Source: Leuctra nigra
Taxonomy: Eukaryota > Arthropoda > Insecta > Plecoptera > Leuctridae
Direction: 5' to 3'
Length of the DNA: 64,000 bases
NCBI GenBank assembly: GCA_934045905.1
Contig: CAKOGZ010000157.1
Coordinates: 1-64,000 of the forward strand
Position 1 is the first letter of the stretch. Each line of letters opens with the position of its first letter. Made by a program: the position numbers and the translations under genes. This document shows, piece after piece, positions 62,623 to 64,000 of the stretch. Below the pieces are notes generated by a model that was given only the letters and a program-made list of their open reading frames with translations, did not search any database and had not been told where the DNA came from.

Positions 62623-63967
62623 AAGCCTCTCACCATCTACTATATAGGGTAACGTTGTCAACTCTCTTAGAGTAATAGATTCGTCACAAAGTAGGAAACA
62701 AATAAAAAAATATCAATATGAGCTACTTCTAAAGTGGCACCCCCCTATTTTTATCGAATTTTCTTGAAGCCTACACAACGTTATGCCGAGAAATGAAATA
62801 AAACACTTTTCGAAAATAATAGGCTAAACATTAACATGTAAAAAAAAATCTCCCCTCTGCCTCCTGGAGTCGCCCGACGTTGCCCGGTCAGATAATTTTA
62901 TAATAAAGTTAGGTTAGGGTAGGTTAGCGAAGCGAGCGAAGCGAGCGTAGCTGACCCTTAACAAGCTTTAACCTACAGTGACAAAAAATTGATGAAAACC
63001 TATCAGGATTGTGCCCTTCTGCTTCTGAAGGACATAAACTAAGAAATGCGGCGTATCGGAGCGTCTGACAGAAAAAAGTGTTTCTGCACTTTTTAAGCCT
63101 CTCTCCATCATCTATATTGTGTATCATTTTCAGCTCTCTAAGAGTAATAGATTCGTCACAAAGTAGGAAACAAACAAAACTTTTTCAATATGACCTACTT
63201 CTAAAGTGGCACCCCCCTGTTTTTATCGAATTCTCTTGATGCCTACACAACGTTATGCCGAGAAATGTAATAAAACACTTTTCGCAAAAAAATAGGCTTA
63301 TAAATAAAATTATAAAAAAGAACCCCACTCTGCCCCCTTGGAGTCGCCCGACGCTGCCCTGTCAGATTATTATATAATAAAGTTAGGTTAATACAGCTTA
63401 GCGAAGCGAGCGTAGCTGACTCATCACAAGCTTTAACCTCCATTGACTAAAAAATGGATGAAAACCTAGGAAATGAGGAAAATCTAAGGAACATTGTTAA
63501 TTGTTACATTGTTACCTTTGTAGGCTAACCTACATTGTTGGTCAATATACATTGACAAAAAAATGGATGAAAATCTATCGGGGGTCGACCCATCAGCTTC
63601 TGAATAACATGAACAGTTAATTCCGGCGAATCGGAGAGTATGACATAAAAAAGTGTTTCTGCACTTTTTAAGCCTCTCACCATCTACTATATAGGGTAAC
63701 GTTGTCAACTCTCTTAGAGTAATAGATTCGTCACAAAGTAGGAAACAAATAAAAAAATATCAATATGAGCTACTTCTAAAGTAACACCCCCCTATTTTTA
63801 TCGAATTTTCTTGAAGCCTACACAACGTTATGCCGAGAAATGAAATAAAACACTTTTCGAAAAAAAATAGGCTTATAAATAAAATTATAAAAAAGAACCC
63901 CACTCTGCCCCCTTGGAGTCGCCCGACGCTGCCCTGTCAGATTATTATATAATAAAGTTAGGTTAAT
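62623..63967. repeat. Block 23: last alpha2-betaR and truncated gamma
   Basis: Units 114-116 start at 62623, 63095 and 63670. The final gamma is cut after 298 bp, at GTTAGGTTAAT (63957-63967), just before the nonamer and the 109-bp module. Confidence 0.93.
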
Positions 63968-64000
63968 CTAGTGGAGCGGTCGCTCCACGCCAGCCAAGTC
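63968..64000. other. Right array boundary and non-satellite flank
   Basis: From 63968 the sequence departs from the unit (expected ACAGGTTAGCG). The 33 bases present do not occur elsewhere in the window. They are clearly richer in G and C than the satellite and include a strong inverted repeat. Too little is present to identify the flank. Confidence 0.9.
63971..63988. other. Hairpin at the array boundary
   Basis: Arms GTGGAGCG (63971-63978) and CGCTCCAC (63981-63988) with a two-base spacer GT. CTAG immediately overlaps its left side (63968-63971). It could be a transposable-element end or a cruciform-prone breakpoint; the short flank does not let me choose. Confidence 0.7.

Larger units (their letters stand above)
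1..63967. repeat. Satellite higher-order repeat array (116 units)
   Basis: The segment tiles completely into 116 tandem units in one orientation, with no interruption by unrelated sequence. Every unit carries the same ordered landmarks: AAGCCTCT, GATTCGTCACAAAGTAGG, CTACACAACGTT, GGAGTCGCCC, TAAAGTTAGGTTA, GCGAAGCGA, AAGCTTTAACCT, a GATGAAAA tract and an AAAAAGTG/CACTTTTT hairpin that closes the unit. Units fall into alpha (44), beta (29), gamma (26), beta-prime (15) and gamma-prime (2). Copies of one class differ by only a few bases, while classes differ by indels and many substitutions, which is the definition of a higher-order repeat. Unequal crossover and gene conversion explain this structure (established for satellites). 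Function is not visible; a centromeric, subtelomeric, B- or sex-chromosome location cannot be decided from the sequence. Confidence 0.97.

Noticed and set aside
1..63967. Well over a hundred short open frames of 60-99 codons, mostly minus strand, as a gene family
   Set aside because: They are the same three frames repeated by the satellite. Copies are broken by stops, single-base deletions or start loss without any effect on the array, two of the three frames have no clear homology, and the MTT-type frame needs a TTG start.
1..63967. CRISPR array
   Set aside because: Repeats are hundreds of bases long, contiguous and without unique spacers.
1..63967. Known transposable element, rRNA, tRNA or 5S-type repeat
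   Set aside because: No transposase or reverse-transcriptase motif, no terminal repeat pair framing a unit, no tRNA cloverleaf and no rRNA sequence were recognised.
63968..64000. Confirmed Helitron terminus
   Set aside because: CTAG overlaps the hairpin instead of following it at a distance, the adjoining base is A rather than T, and no 5' end can be seen.

Overview
The whole window is one satellite DNA array with higher-order repeat structure. It contains no protein-coding, rRNA or tRNA gene that I can support. Positions 1-63967 tile without gaps into 116 head-to-tail units in the same orientation. The first and last units are partial. Only the final 33 bases (63968-64000) are not satellite, so the right edge of the array lies inside the window; the left edge does not. 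I numbered the units 1-116 from left to right and started each at the conserved AAGCCTCT (orientation is arbitrary). The sequence is AT-rich and eukaryotic in style. Degenerate TTAGG/CCTAA motifs and GCGAAGCGAGCG strings suggest an arthropod, probably an insect, but this is a weak inference from motif habit only. || Unit classes: all units share one ancestral monomer of about 455-466 bp and differ by copy number of a 109-bp module. Alpha (44 units, 454 bp plus 9 bp per copy of a GCGAAGCGA nonamer, 0-4 copies) has no extra module. Beta (29 units) and gamma (26 units) are 575 bp with one module. Beta-prime (15 units) and gamma-prime (2 units) are about 684 bp with two modules. Two gamma units carry a further 71-bp insertion (646 bp). 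|| Layout: the dominant words are alpha-beta'-alpha-beta-gamma (about 2.77-2.8 kb) and alpha-beta-gamma (about 1.62 kb). Beta' is always followed by alpha, never by gamma. Several recent segmental duplications are stacked along the array: 4480-bp period at 1-8955, 1165/2230/3395-bp periods at 10.6-16.2 kb, 2768 bp at about 15.7-21.1 kb, 3951 bp at 25.1-32 kb, 3219 bp at 35-40 kb, 2777 bp at 41-46.6 kb, and 1621-1631 bp at 46.6-51 and 56-60 kb. The right third (46.6-51 kb and 56.5-64 kb) is built largely from a more diverged lineage of alpha-beta-gamma, as expected near an array edge, with a canonical-type block (about 50.9-56.5 kb) lodged inside it. The array ends mid-unit within a TTAGG-like tract, next to a strong hairpin. 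|| No genes work together here. Points worth following are the 109-bp module ladder, the ordering rules of the array, the hybrid units, the edge junction, and a minus-strand open frame whose alpha/beta divergence outside its middle falls mostly on third codon positions.
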